A stretch of 64,000 nucleotides of DNA from Vulcanisaeta thermophila (GTDB taxonomy: Archaea > Thermoproteota > Thermoprotei > Thermoproteales > Thermocladiaceae), in contig NZ_BCLI01000001.1 in the NCBI RefSeq assembly GCF_001748385.1, positions 1 through 64,000 on the forward strand. The letters are read 5' to 3'. Position numbers and translations under genes: made by a program. Shown here piece by piece: positions 44,836 to 55,000 of the stretch. Every line of letters begins with the position of its first letter. The first letter of the stretch is position 1. Below the pieces are notes generated by a model that was not told where the DNA came from, searched no databases, and saw nothing but the letters and a program-made list of their open reading frames with translations.

Positions 44836-46026
44836 ATGAAACGCAATGCGCTGGTATTAATACTCACCAGGGCCATTAGGAGCGCAGCCTTTGGCTACCT
44901 AGCATTCGTAGTACCCCTCTACCTAAAGAGCCTCGGCTTCAGTGCAGTCCTAGTTGGTATTTACTTCATGGTGGCCACCATATCCTCGGCGGTCCTCGTT
45001 CTGGTCTCGGGGTTCCTGGGCGATATCATTGGGAGGAGGGACTCCTTAATGATAATGTCAAGCTTGTTCGTAGTGGCCATGGCCATTTATAGCTTCACGG
45101 ATAATAAACTAATCATTTTCCTAACATCAATCCTGGGCGTAACCACAGGGGTTGGTGGTGGGGGTGGTGCGGGTGGTGGTCCCGTGGCCCCGTTATTAAC
45201 ATCATTGCTTGCGGATCACACGGAGCCCAGCGAGAGGGTTCGGGTGTTTAGTATTAATACCTCCGTGGCTGTCTCATCCTCCTTCGCAGGCTCCCTAATG
45301 GCATCCCTACTCCTTAGCCTTGGCTTTAGTGACCAATTCCTATTTAGGTTATCCCTAGCCCTGAGCCTCATCTCCCTAGCCCTGCTGCTACTGGTGGATA
45401 GGGATCCACGTAGGGTCAGCGCCAGGTCAGTATCCAGTGTGGTTAGGCTTAGGTCCGTGGGTAATGTGGCCAGGATATCCATAGCGGGCTCACTGGGGAG
45501 TCTTGGGCTTGGTATGGTGACGCCATTACTACCACTTTGGTTTAGGCTATACCTCCACGCCACGGAGGTTGAGGTTGGCGAGGTCTACACAGTGTCTTAC
45601 CTGGCTTCCGTGGTGGCTACGTTAATGGCATCGCACGTGGGTAAGTTCCTGGGTAGGGTTAGGGGCATTGCACTCTTTAGGTCCTTCTCAACCCTACTCT
45701 TCGTGGTGATGGCCCTGGTGCCCAATTTCATCATTGACGCCGTGCTCTACGTACTAAGGGCCTCACTTTACATGCTCACGCTACCGCTTAGGCAGTCCGT
45801 GTCCGTGGAGGTTATTGATGAGGATGAGAGGGCCAGGGGCTTATCAATAACTGGGCTCGCCAGGAGGCTGCCCTACGGTATTGGTAGCTCCCTGGCCGGC
45901 CTATTCATGGACGCCTCACTCTATGCGTTATCCATGATCGTGGGTGGTGTAATAGCGACCATGGACCCAATCCTTTACTACGTATTCTTTAGGAAGTTGG
46001 ACTCTGGCGTGCGTAGTAATCATTAA
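44836..46026 (+). CDS. Major facilitator superfamily transporter
   Basis: 396 residues with about twelve hydrophobic helices in two halves. The first-half loop contains GDIIGRRDS, the MFS G-x3-D-x2-G-R-R motif after helix 2. A striking glycine run (GVGGGGGAGGGP, about 103-114) lies in helix 4. The second half contains SLGLGMVTPLLPLWFRL. The start lies 28 nt after the SDR gene. The substrate cannot be predicted. Confidence 0.85.
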   Translation: MKRNALVLILTRAIRSAAFGYLAFVVPLYLKSLGFSAVLVGIYFMVATISSAVLVLVSGFLGDIIGRRDSLMIMSSLFVVAMAIYSFTDNKLIIFLTSILGVTTGVGGGGGAGGGPVAPLLTSLLADHTEPSERVRVFSINTSVAVSSSFAGSLMASLLLSLGFSDQFLFRLSLALSLISLALLLLVDRDPRRVSARSVSSVVRLRSVGNVARISIAGSLGSLGLGMVTPLLPLWFRLYLHATEVEVGEVYTVSYLASVVATLMASHVGKFLGRVRGIALFRSFSTLLFVVMALVPNFIIDAVLYVLRASLYMLTLPLRQSVSVEVIDEDERARGLSITGLARRLPYGIGSSLAGLFMDASLYALSMIVGGVIATMDPILYYVFFRKLDSGVRSNH

Positions 46027-46052
46027 ATTCCACAAAACCACTTAACTACACC

Positions 46053-46994
46053 GTGCAGTCAGTACTACTCAGGAGGGATAAGAGGGATCCCCGTGAGGTG
46101 AGGGCTTGGTTTAGGGAGAGACTGTCAAAGCCTGGCATTGTCATTGCCCCAGGGGCCTTCGACGCCTTTGTGGCCCTGATGATACAGCAGTTGGGGTTCG
46201 AGGCTGTTTATGTTTCCGGGGCTGCATTCAGCTCCTCACTGGGCCTGCCAGACCTTGGGGTCTTTACCCTCGAGGAACTTGCCAGGTTTACTAAGTACAT
46301 CACCGATGCCGTGGACATACCCGTCATTGTGGACACGGACACAGGCTTTGGGGAGACACTAAATGTTGTTAGGACCGTTAGGGAGTTCGAGTCCATAGGC
46401 GCCGCGGCAATACACATTGAGGATCAGGAACTACCCAAGAAATGTGGCCACCTCTCCGGTAAGCATGTGATCCCCGCTGACGAGATGGTTAAGAAGATAA
46501 GGGCCGCCGTGGAGGCCAGGAGGGATGAGAACTTCCTAATCATAGCCAGAACGGACGCGAGGGGTGTTTATGGGCTTGAGGAGGCCATTTGGAGGGCCCA
46601 GGCCTACGTGGAGGCCGGCGCCGATGTCATATTTCCAGAGGCCCTGGAGAGTAAGGAGGAGTTTGAGAGGTTCGCCAGGGAGGTTAAGGCTCCACTGCTT
46701 GCCAACATGACAGAGTTTGGTAAATCACCGTACCTAACGGCTAAGGAGTTTGAGGAGATGGGTTACAAGATAGTTATATTCCCCGTGACCACATTCAGGG
46801 TCGCCATGAAGGCCGTTAGGGATGCCCTCATTGAGTTGAAGGAGAAGGGTACCCAGAGGGATTTACTGAGTAGGATGCTCAGTAGGCAGGAGCAGTATGA
46901 GGTTATTCATTACTGGGAGTATGAGGAGTGGGACAAGGAATTGAATGAAAGGGTCACCAGGGAATTCTCAACAAAATTAAAACTCAAGCAATAA
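46053..46994 (+). CDS. prpB: Methylisocitrate lyase-like enzyme (isocitrate lyase/PEP mutase superfamily)
   Basis: 313 residues. Catalytic motif KKCGH (Cys131) and metal-binding DTDTGFG (Asp94, Asp96), with HIEDQE, identify the isocitrate lyase superfamily. Length and the KKCGHLSGK sequence fit methylisocitrate lyase, which splits 2-methylisocitrate to pyruvate and succinate in the methylcitrate cycle; other members cleave related hydroxy acids. Leaderless GTG start with TATA-like CATTAAATTCC at 46021. No methylcitrate synthase or dehydratase gene is in the window, so the pathway assignment is inferred. Confidence 0.85.
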   Translation: MQSVLLRRDKRDPREVRAWFRERLSKPGIVIAPGAFDAFVALMIQQLGFEAVYVSGAAFSSSLGLPDLGVFTLEELARFTKYITDAVDIPVIVDTDTGFGETLNVVRTVREFESIGAAAIHIEDQELPKKCGHLSGKHVIPADEMVKKIRAAVEARRDENFLIIARTDARGVYGLEEAIWRAQAYVEAGADVIFPEALESKEEFERFAREVKAPLLANMTEFGKSPYLTAKEFEEMGYKIVIFPVTTFRVAMKAVRDALIELKEKGTQRDLLSRMLSRQEQYEVIHYWEYEEWDKELNERVTREFSTKLKLKQ

Positions 46995-47069
46995 TCAATA
47001 AGTGACGCAGGTACATGCCAAGATCAAAATAGGGTTATACTTTAATTACTAAGTAACGAAACATTACCA

Positions 47070-49055
47070 ATGCAGACAACAATTAGAAGGGTTGCGGTTC
47101 TCGGGGCAGGTACCATGGGACATGGTATAGCTGAGGTCTTCGCCATAGCGGGCTTCGAGGTTTACGTCAGGGATATATCCGAGGAAATCCTCAGGAACGC
47201 CCTTAGCAGGATTAGGGACAGCCTGGAGAGGCTTGCCAAGAGGGGTTCGCTTAGGGAGGACGTTAATACGGTAATGGCGAGGATCAAGACCACACTGGAT
47301 ATTAGGGAGGCGGTCGAGGGCGCGGACTTCATAATCGAGGCAATACCAGAGGATGCCAGGTTGAAGAAGGAGTTGTTCTCGGAAGTTGATAAGTACGCGC
47401 CGCCCCACGCAATAATAGCGTCTAACACAAGCACAATACCAATAACGGAACTCTCCAAGTCCACATCAAGACCTGATAGGTTCATTGGGATGCACTTCAT
47501 GAACCCACCACCACTCATGCCCCTGGTGGAGGTGATTAGGGGTGATTACACAAGCGAGGAGACCCTGAGGATAACCCTAAACCTCGTTAAGGTATTGGGT
47601 AAGGAGCCCGTGGTTGTTAATAAGGATGTGCCAGGTTTCATAGTTAATAGGGTACTCTTTAGGATAATGGTTGAGGCATGCCGCGAAGTCACTCAGGAGG
47701 GTGTTAAAATAATCGACCTAGACGCCATGGCCAGGAACAAGCTGGGCCTGCCCATGGGACCCTTTGAACTACTGGACTACATAGGGCTGGACACGAGCCT
47801 ATTCATAATAAAGGCCATGAGCGAAAGAGGCTACAAAACACACACATGCACATTATTGGAGGATCTCGTGGGTAAGAGGAAGCTTGGCGTTAAGTCTGGC
47901 GAGGGATTCTACAAATACCCAGCGCCAGGTCAGTACGCGAAGCCCAGGGTACTCCCTGACCAGGGTATTGAGCTGGACCCCGTTAGGTTAATGGCGCCCG
48001 CCATTAACGAGATGGCTTGGTTGATCAGGGAGGGCGTGGCCACGGTGGATGATGTAGACAAGAGCGTTAAGTTGGGCCTCAACTTCCCCTTTGGACTCTC
48101 CGAATTCGCTGATGAGGCAGGCATAGACAACGTGGTTGATGCGTTGACGAGGCTCAGGGAGACCACTGGATGGGAGGAGTATGACCCGGACCCACTGCTC
48201 CAGGGGATGGTTAAGGAGGGTAGGTTGGGTAGGAAGAGTGGTAGGGGGTTTAGGGAGTATCCAGGGGTTTCGGAAAGGCCATTTAAGGAGTTAATACTTA
48301 GGCTGGACCCACCCATTGCCTGGATAGTGCTGAATAAACCCGATAAGCTCAATGTACTAACGCCCAGCATGGCCGATGAGGTGGTACAGGCCCTGAGGGC
48401 TGTGGAGGATGACCCGAACATCAGGGTTGTGGTTATAACGGGTAGTGGCAGGGCCTTCTGCGCGGGTGCTGATATCAATCAATTCCTAAATGCAACACCC
48501 ATACAGATGTTCAAGGCCATGAGGCATTACCAAGCCATGACCCTGGAGATAGAGTACTACACAAAACCAGTCATAGCCGCAATAAACGGCTACGCACTGG
48601 GTGGAGGGCTCGAGATAGCAATGGCATGTGACATTAGGGTGGCCAGTGAGGATGCAGTGCTGGGGCAGCCCGAGATTAACCTGGGCATCATACCAGGGGC
48701 TGGGGGGACACAGAGGCTACCCAGACTCACAAACATGGGCATTGGCAAGGAATTAATACTCAGGGGCAATCAGATAAGCGCGGCCACGGCGCTTAGGTAT
48801 GGCTTAGTGAATAGGGTGGTTCCCAAGTACGCGCTTGAGTATGAGGTTAGGAAACTAGCTGAGGAGTTGGCCTCAAAGCCCCCGTTAACCCTTGCGCTGG
48901 CGAAGTACGCGGTTAGCTACGGCTATGAGGCACCAATATGGAGTGGACTGAGTGGGGAGGCATCATTGTTCGCAACAGCAATATCCACTAAGGATGCTCA
49001 GGAGGGCGTTAGGGCATTCCTGGAAAAGAGGAGGCCCAGGTTCACGGGCGAGTGA
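47070..49055 (+). CDS. Bifunctional 3-hydroxyacyl-CoA dehydrogenase / enoyl-CoA hydratase
   Basis: 661 residues, two enzymes in one chain. The N-terminal dehydrogenase (about 1-385) has the NAD motif GAGTMG (11-16), NTSTIPIT, and GMHFMNPPPLMPLVEVI with catalytic His, then two C-terminal helical domains (VNKDVPGFIVNRV, KSGEGFYKY). The C-terminal hydratase (about 410-661) has GSGRAFCAGADI, INGYALGGGLEIAMACD and QPEINLGIIPGAGGTQRLPRL with the two catalytic Glu. Archaea with this fusion use it as crotonyl-CoA hydratase and (S)-3-hydroxybutyryl-CoA dehydrogenase in the 4-hydroxybutyrate part of CO2 fixation. It would feed acetoacetyl-CoA to the thiolase at 5533. TATA box about 26 nt upstream. Confidence 0.93.
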   Translation: MQTTIRRVAVLGAGTMGHGIAEVFAIAGFEVYVRDISEEILRNALSRIRDSLERLAKRGSLREDVNTVMARIKTTLDIREAVEGADFIIEAIPEDARLKKELFSEVDKYAPPHAIIASNTSTIPITELSKSTSRPDRFIGMHFMNPPPLMPLVEVIRGDYTSEETLRITLNLVKVLGKEPVVVNKDVPGFIVNRVLFRIMVEACREVTQEGVKIIDLDAMARNKLGLPMGPFELLDYIGLDTSLFIIKAMSERGYKTHTCTLLEDLVGKRKLGVKSGEGFYKYPAPGQYAKPRVLPDQGIELDPVRLMAPAINEMAWLIREGVATVDDVDKSVKLGLNFPFGLSEFADEAGIDNVVDALTRLRETTGWEEYDPDPLLQGMVKEGRLGRKSGRGFREYPGVSERPFKELILRLDPPIAWIVLNKPDKLNVLTPSMADEVVQALRAVEDDPNIRVVVITGSGRAFCAGADINQFLNATPIQMFKAMRHYQAMTLEIEYYTKPVIAAINGYALGGGLEIAMACDIRVASEDAVLGQPEINLGIIPGAGGTQRLPRLTNMGIGKELILRGNQISAATALRYGLVNRVVPKYALEYEVRKLAEELASKPPLTLALAKYAVSYGYEAPIWSGLSGEASLFATAISTKDAQEGVRAFLEKRRPRFTGE

Positions 49056-49059
49056 GAAA

Positions 49060-49257
49060 TCAATGACGCCTTAACTCCCTCGGCGTCTTTAACTTAATAA
49101 GCAATTCCCTGGCCTCCCTACCATTCCTAGCCCTACCCATTATAGTCACCTCCTCAACCCTCATGACATAACCGCAGTATGGGCACTGATGTGATTTAAC
49201 GCCCTCCCTCATCACCGACAGGTTACCGCACCTGGGGCACACAACCACTAGGTACAT
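49060..49257 (-). CDS. Small zinc-ribbon protein
   Basis: 65 residues. A zinc ribbon with VCPRCG (Cys8, Cys11) and QCPYCG (Cys25, Cys28) is followed by a basic helical tail. It resembles the archaeal DUF1922-type single-ribbon proteins, of unknown function. The start is supported by a TATA box (plus-strand 49279-49292, ATATAT core) about 26 nt upstream. It converges on the hydroxyacyl-CoA dehydrogenase gene with 4 nt between stops. Confidence 0.7.
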   Translation of the reverse strand: MYLVVVCPRCGNLSVMREGVKSHQCPYCGYVMRVEEVTIMGRARNGREARELLIKLKTPRELRRH

Positions 49258-49385
49258 AATTACTGGGGGTTGGGTGAAAGTGATATATATTCCTTACGAG
49301 TCTAACCGTTACTACTTATTTTGTCTGTTTCGGCTTTAATAAAAGTAATTTAAATACTCGCGTGCAAATCTATAGTGAAGGAGTA

Positions 49386-52031
49386 GTGAGTACGAACATC
49401 CGGGTAATAAAAAGGAGTGGAAAGCTAGAGGAGTTCAACACCGAGAAGCTACTCAGGAGTTTAAAGCTAGCCCGTACGCCAGACCCTGAAATTGTGATAA
49501 AGGAGCTTGCGCTAAACGGTAGTGTAAGTAGTGCTGAGATTTTTGATAGGGTTCAGTTGGTCATGCTTAATAGGGTTGTTGAGGATTTGAGGTGGCATGA
49601 TGCCGCTAGGAATTACCTGTTATGGAGTGTTTACAAGCAGGTTTGGGATAAGGATGTGGTTAGGAGGGTTAATGATGGTGAGTTAAGCCTTGCTGATGCC
49701 TATAGGGAGGGGTTTAGGGCTTGGTTTAGGACTGGGCTTGAGCTTAGGATTTGGGACTCCGAGATGAGCGCTTGGTATGCGCAGCACATTGATGAGCTCG
49801 CCAGCTACATAGACCCGGGCAGGGACTTACTCCTAACCTACAACGGTGTTAGGACGTTGATGAGTAGGTACTTGCTCAAGAGGCTTGATGGCACGTTCTT
49901 CGAGGCGCCCCAGTACATGTGGATGCGCACCGCAATGGGTGTTGCGTATGCTGAGTTGAAATACGGTGGCGACCCAATCACATGGGCCAGGAGGTTTTAC
50001 GACCTCATGAGCCAGTTGAGGTTCATACCCAACTCACCCACGCTTTACAACGCAATGACCAGGCTTGGGCAGTTATCAGCGTGCTTCGTGGTACCCGTTG
50101 ACGACTGCCTATCCAGGGAGAGCGATACGAATAGGGATGATACGGAGTGCGGTTTCGGAATAATGGACGCACTGAGGCTCGCAGCCCTAATATTCCAGAG
50201 TGGTGGTGGTGTGGGTTATAACTTCGGTAAGTTAAGGCCCGAGGGGGACATTGTTAGGAGCACCACTGGCATTGCCTCCGGGCCCCTGAGCTTCATGAGG
50301 CTTTTCGACACGTTGGTGGACACGATAAAGCAGGGTGGTAAGAGGCGCGGTGCCCAGATGGGCATGCTCTTCTGGTGGCACCCAGACGTTGAGAAGTTCA
50401 TAACGAGTAAGAGTGGTGAGTCCAGGGACACAGCACTGCAGAACTTCAACATAAGCGTAGCCATAGATGATTACTTCATGAGGAAGGTCCTCAACGGTGA
50501 GGACATATACCTAATAAACCCCAGGGAGTGCCCATGCCTATACAAGACATGGGGTGAGGAATTCGCGAGGTGCTATGAATCATGCGTGGAGAGGATTAGG
50601 GAGGGCAGGGTGAGGATTTGGAGGAAGGTAAACGCGAGGGAGCTGTGGGGAAAGATTGTGAAGTCAGCCTGGGACAGTGGGGACCCAGGGCTGTGGAACA
50701 GGGACCTGGCAAACCTAGTAAACAATGAGAAGTTGCCTGGCGAGGTGATAAACGCCACGAACCCCTGCTCTGAGGAGTCCCTTTACGACTTTGAGAGTTG
50801 CAACCTGGGTAGTATAAACCTCGTGAGGTACGTGAGGGGTGATGGGTTTGACTGGGACTCACTGGCTAGGGATGTCATGCTCGCTGTGAGGTTCCTGGAC
50901 GACGTCATTGACGTTAATAAGCTACCCCACGAGATGCTTAGGAAGCGTGTGCTGGAGACCAGGAGGGTTGGTCTTGGGGTTAATGGGTTCTCAGACGCCT
51001 TAATAGCCCTTGGGCTTAGGTACGACTCACCCCAGGCACTGGCCTTCGCAGACACCCTGGCAAGCTTCGTTAGTCACATGGCCGTTAGGTCAAGCATAGA
51101 GCTGGCTAGGGAGAGGGGTGCCTACCCAGCCTATAAGCACAGTGACTGGGCTGATGGTGTACTCCCATGGACCAAGCATAGGGAGAGGCTTGAGGAATTC
51201 TCCGCCAAGATAGACCAGGGGGCTGTTAATGATTACCTGGGCACACTGAAGACTGGGTATGCGGATCCGAGGATCAAGGCACTCAGTGAGGAGGCCACCG
51301 CAGTGCTCAGAGGGTACAGGGCGCTGGACCCCGAGCTCAGTGTTGATGTGAGCACCGTGGGTGTGAGGAATGGCTCAATAATGAGCATAGCACCAGAGGG
51401 TAGTAGGAGCCTCATTGCAGGTGTTAACTCGAGCATTGAACCATTATTCGCAATAGCCTACATTAGGAACCTGAGCATTGGTAGGCTCATTGAGTACAAC
51501 TACACAGCACTCAAGCTACTCCTGGCCACCAAGACCCTTGATGAGGGGACCAGGAGGTTCGTTGAGGAGTACGGTGTACTGCCAAGGAATCACCCACTGG
51601 TCAACCTACTCAGGACAGCCCACGAAATACACTGGAGGTGGCACGTGTACATGCAGGTCACCTGGGCCAGGTGGAATGACTCAGGCGTGAGCAAGACAAT
51701 AAACATGCCCAGCGAGACCCCAGTGGAGGATGTGGAGGAGGCCTACAGACTGGCCTGGCTGCTCGGGGCCTTTGGGATAACGGTGTACAGGGACAGGAGT
51801 AAGTCGGTGCAGGTGATATACACGGGCATTAAGACAGAGCCCAAGCCCACTGTTGAGGTTAAGGAGGTCACCGTCGAGGCAAAGCCCAAGACCACCTACA
51901 CATCACTAACAAACCTAAAGGACAAACTGGTGAGGATTAAGGGCGACAGCGGCGGTAGTATTGAGGAGGAGATGCGTGAGGAGCTTGGGGAGACAGACGA
52001 CCCATACTGTAAAACAGGCGCCTGTGGTTGA
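49386..52031 (+). CDS. nrdJ: Adenosylcobalamin-dependent (class II) ribonucleotide reductase
   Basis: 881 residues from GTG 49386. An N-terminal ATP-cone allosteric domain (IRVIKRSGKLEEFNTEKL) is followed by the ten-stranded barrel with RFIPNSPTL, QLSACFVVP, FQSGGGVGYNF, NPCSEESLYDFESCNLGSINL (active cysteine region) and VGVRNGSIMSIAPEGS. The C-terminus ends in a Cys pair (DDPYCKTGACG) for reduction by thioredoxin-like proteins. No separate radical-generating subunit is adjacent, consistent with B12 dependence. The frame is open to GTG 49362, but the TATA box AATTTAAATA (49347-49356) places the transcript start near 49378, so 49386 is preferred. Confidence 0.92.
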   Translation: MSTNIRVIKRSGKLEEFNTEKLLRSLKLARTPDPEIVIKELALNGSVSSAEIFDRVQLVMLNRVVEDLRWHDAARNYLLWSVYKQVWDKDVVRRVNDGELSLADAYREGFRAWFRTGLELRIWDSEMSAWYAQHIDELASYIDPGRDLLLTYNGVRTLMSRYLLKRLDGTFFEAPQYMWMRTAMGVAYAELKYGGDPITWARRFYDLMSQLRFIPNSPTLYNAMTRLGQLSACFVVPVDDCLSRESDTNRDDTECGFGIMDALRLAALIFQSGGGVGYNFGKLRPEGDIVRSTTGIASGPLSFMRLFDTLVDTIKQGGKRRGAQMGMLFWWHPDVEKFITSKSGESRDTALQNFNISVAIDDYFMRKVLNGEDIYLINPRECPCLYKTWGEEFARCYESCVERIREGRVRIWRKVNARELWGKIVKSAWDSGDPGLWNRDLANLVNNEKLPGEVINATNPCSEESLYDFESCNLGSINLVRYVRGDGFDWDSLARDVMLAVRFLDDVIDVNKLPHEMLRKRVLETRRVGLGVNGFSDALIALGLRYDSPQALAFADTLASFVSHMAVRSSIELARERGAYPAYKHSDWADGVLPWTKHRERLEEFSAKIDQGAVNDYLGTLKTGYADPRIKALSEEATAVLRGYRALDPELSVDVSTVGVRNGSIMSIAPEGSRSLIAGVNSSIEPLFAIAYIRNLSIGRLIEYNYTALKLLLATKTLDEGTRRFVEEYGVLPRNHPLVNLLRTAHEIHWRWHVYMQVTWARWNDSGVSKTINMPSETPVEDVEEAYRLAWLLGAFGITVYRDRSKSVQVIYTGIKTEPKPTVEVKEVTVEAKPKTTYTSLTNLKDKLVRIKGDSGGSIEEEMREELGETDDPYCKTGACG

Positions 52032-55000
52032 TCAGTCCGCCTTCAATATTCCCTTACTCACTGCCTCGTTAAATAATTCCATGAGTACGTCCATGTAGTC
52101 CTTCTCTCCATACTCCACCTCATCCATTAATCTCTCGACCATCCTGGTCCTATCCTCATTAACCAAGTCCCTGAACCTCTCATTCTCCCTGGTTAGGTAC
52201 TCATAGACGCTGCGCCCTAGGTTTGTGGGTACCACGTACTGTATCCTCTTCCCAATGACTATCGCGTACCTCCTCTTCAGTATCACATCCACTATCTTAG
52301 CGTATGTACTGGGTCTACCAATACCCCTCTCCTTCATTAACGCTATTATATCGCCCTCCCTCAGAGGCGGTGTCCTGCTCACCTTCCTTATGTACTCAAC
52401 CTTAACATTACCATACTCACCTGGCGCTAAGCCCTGGTATTCATAACCCTCCAGGTAGCCCCAGATCTTTGTGAAGCCTGGATCAATTACCTGCGCAACC
52501 CTCTCCACATCCTCAGAGTATTCCTCACTGCCATTCAGTACTAGGGAGACCCTCAGTTTCTCCTTAATGACCTTGGCGGGCTTCATTTGGCTCGCCATGA
52601 ATCTCCTGAATATTAAGTCATAAACCCTGTAATGATTCGGTGTCAATTTAATGGCCAGTTGAAGCATCCCCGTATTTATTAAGTTCCTGAGCTCATCAAC
52701 GTCAACGGGTCTCGTGGGCCTTATACACTCATGGGCACCCAACTCCTTACCGGCCCAGGACCTCCCCACGAATAATTCCTCACCTAATTTATTACTTATG
52801 TAGTCCTTGGCCACGCCAATGCCTGTGGTGGATACCCTGGTACTATCCGTCCTATGGTACGTTATTAGGCCTGACTCGAATAATTCCTGGGCTATTGCCA
52901 TGGCTTGCTCCACACTCAGCCCCAGTATGTTGGATGCGTCCCTTAATAGGGCGTCCGTGGTGTAGGGTGGCTGTGGGTTAAGCTCCTCAATACCCTCGCT
53001 TACCCTCTTAACCACAACCTTTAGGTCTATCCCCTCGGTCCTGCCCCTGTGTAGGGATTTTAGGGCCTTTATCAATTCCTCCTTATCAGGGGGTATGTTT
53101 AACCTAACCCTTACGTTATCGTTTAGGGATATGACCGTGGAGTAAACCTTATCCTTCCTACTTACATCATATCTTTCAATTATCCAACCAAGCACGGGCG
53201 TCTGAACCCTACCCGCTGACAGGGTCCTCCTACCAAACCTCTCCTGAACCTTCTGACTAAGGCCAAAGCCTATCCACCTATCCTCAATCCTCCTAACCAA
53301 CTGGGCACCCACCATGCGCTTATCAATGTCCCTGGGGTTCATTATGGCATTTATAATGGCCCTCTTTGTGACCTCGTGGAACTCAATCCTCATTATATTA
53401 TTCACGTATGGCCTAAGCATAAGGTAGACATCCCAGGCTATCTTCTCACCCTCCGAGTCAGGGTCTGTGCCTATAAGTACCTGGTCAACCTCGGTGGCCA
53501 GGTCCCTTAGGGCATCAACAATGGACCTGGCATCTATTAACTCCACATTGTGTACCTTACAGTAACTCACATCCTCAGTATAGGTCTCGCCACCCCTGGG
53601 ACACCTCTTAATGGTTCCGTAAACAGGCACAAACATGTCATTATTAACCCTGAGTATTCCGTGATAATCCACAACCTTTCCATTGTATATTTTGCTCAAT
53701 TCCTCATCTTCACCCATGGCCATGGGTATTAAATCCCACATATGCCCCTTAGTGGCCGTTATCAACATGTACAGGTCCCCAAGGGTCGCCTCATAAATCA
53801 CAAGGGGACCCACCTCTCTCCTAGTGGGCACCCCAAAGAAGCTGGCAATGGTCCTGGCCTTCGTGGGTGACTCCACTATTATCAATGCAGTTCTCATGGG
53901 ATCCCTCTCAAGGAACTTATTGGGTATCCTCCCCTCAATTATATCCCTAATAAGCGCCCTCTCACTCTTAATCTCCCTAATCAACTCATCAATGTTGACC
54001 TCATCAATACTTTGTAACTTAACATCCTCAAGCCTATACCTAAGGTTCTTAATCAGCCCATTGAAGACCTTCTCATTATCCACTATGAGGACCGAGAGGC
54101 CCCTGGAGATTCCACCCACGTAAAGCCTGGAGGTCCTGCCGCTACCCTGTATGTAAGTTGTTGAGTCTGGAATTACTATGTATAACTCATTGTTTATATA
54201 CTCAAGGCCCACATCCGCCGACTTCTCTATGGCGGACCTAATACTGGGATCCCTTAACAATTTGTTTACCAGGTCCAGCGACTCCTTAATAACATCCGCC
54301 GCGTACGCCTCAAAGCCCTCCAGTTTCTCGTTATTCTCCAGAGCCTTGAGTATCCTGCTCAACTGTTCCTGGTTAAGTGCCGATATATTCCTGAGCCTAA
54401 CTATTACCCTGTCAATATCATTCCTCAGGTATTGAGGGACCACGTTCCTAATGTTGAATAAGAGCATTAGGTACTTCATGGGCGTGAATTCCTCCACATT
54501 CACCCTAAACCTAATCCTCGGGACACCCACGAATACCACGTAGGCTATCCTCTGGGGTAGGTCAATGCCCCTAACCAATGATGATCTTGAGGTTGCGAGG
54601 CCTATCAACACGTCTATTTTGCCGTTCAGGAAATCCTCAAGTACTGATTTTTTGGGTTTTAGGTATAGGGATGATTTGATGCCGTTCTCATTCAATTTAT
54701 TATTAATAGCCTCGGCTAGATCCTTCATGTCCGGTGGTAGGTATATGATGCCACCATCACCAAGCCTCCTAACGATACTAACCACCTCATCAATAATGTC
54801 ACCCCTGGGCTTCACGTAAACGTCAACCACGTTCCTCAAACCCTCAGCCTTACCTCCTGTTTCAAATCCAAGGAACCTCCTGAAGAGGAAGAGTCTGGCG
54901 GTTCTCCTCATCCTCGTTAAGGCACCCGATGCTATTAGGATACCTATCCTATTCTCACTAACGTACCTGCTTAACTCATCATTCAACTGCTTAATCTCAG

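Noticed and set aside
48300-48480. Possibility that the hydratase half at 47070-49055 is a separate gene
   Set aside because: The frame is continuous with no stop, start signal or promoter between halves, and this fusion is known in archaea.
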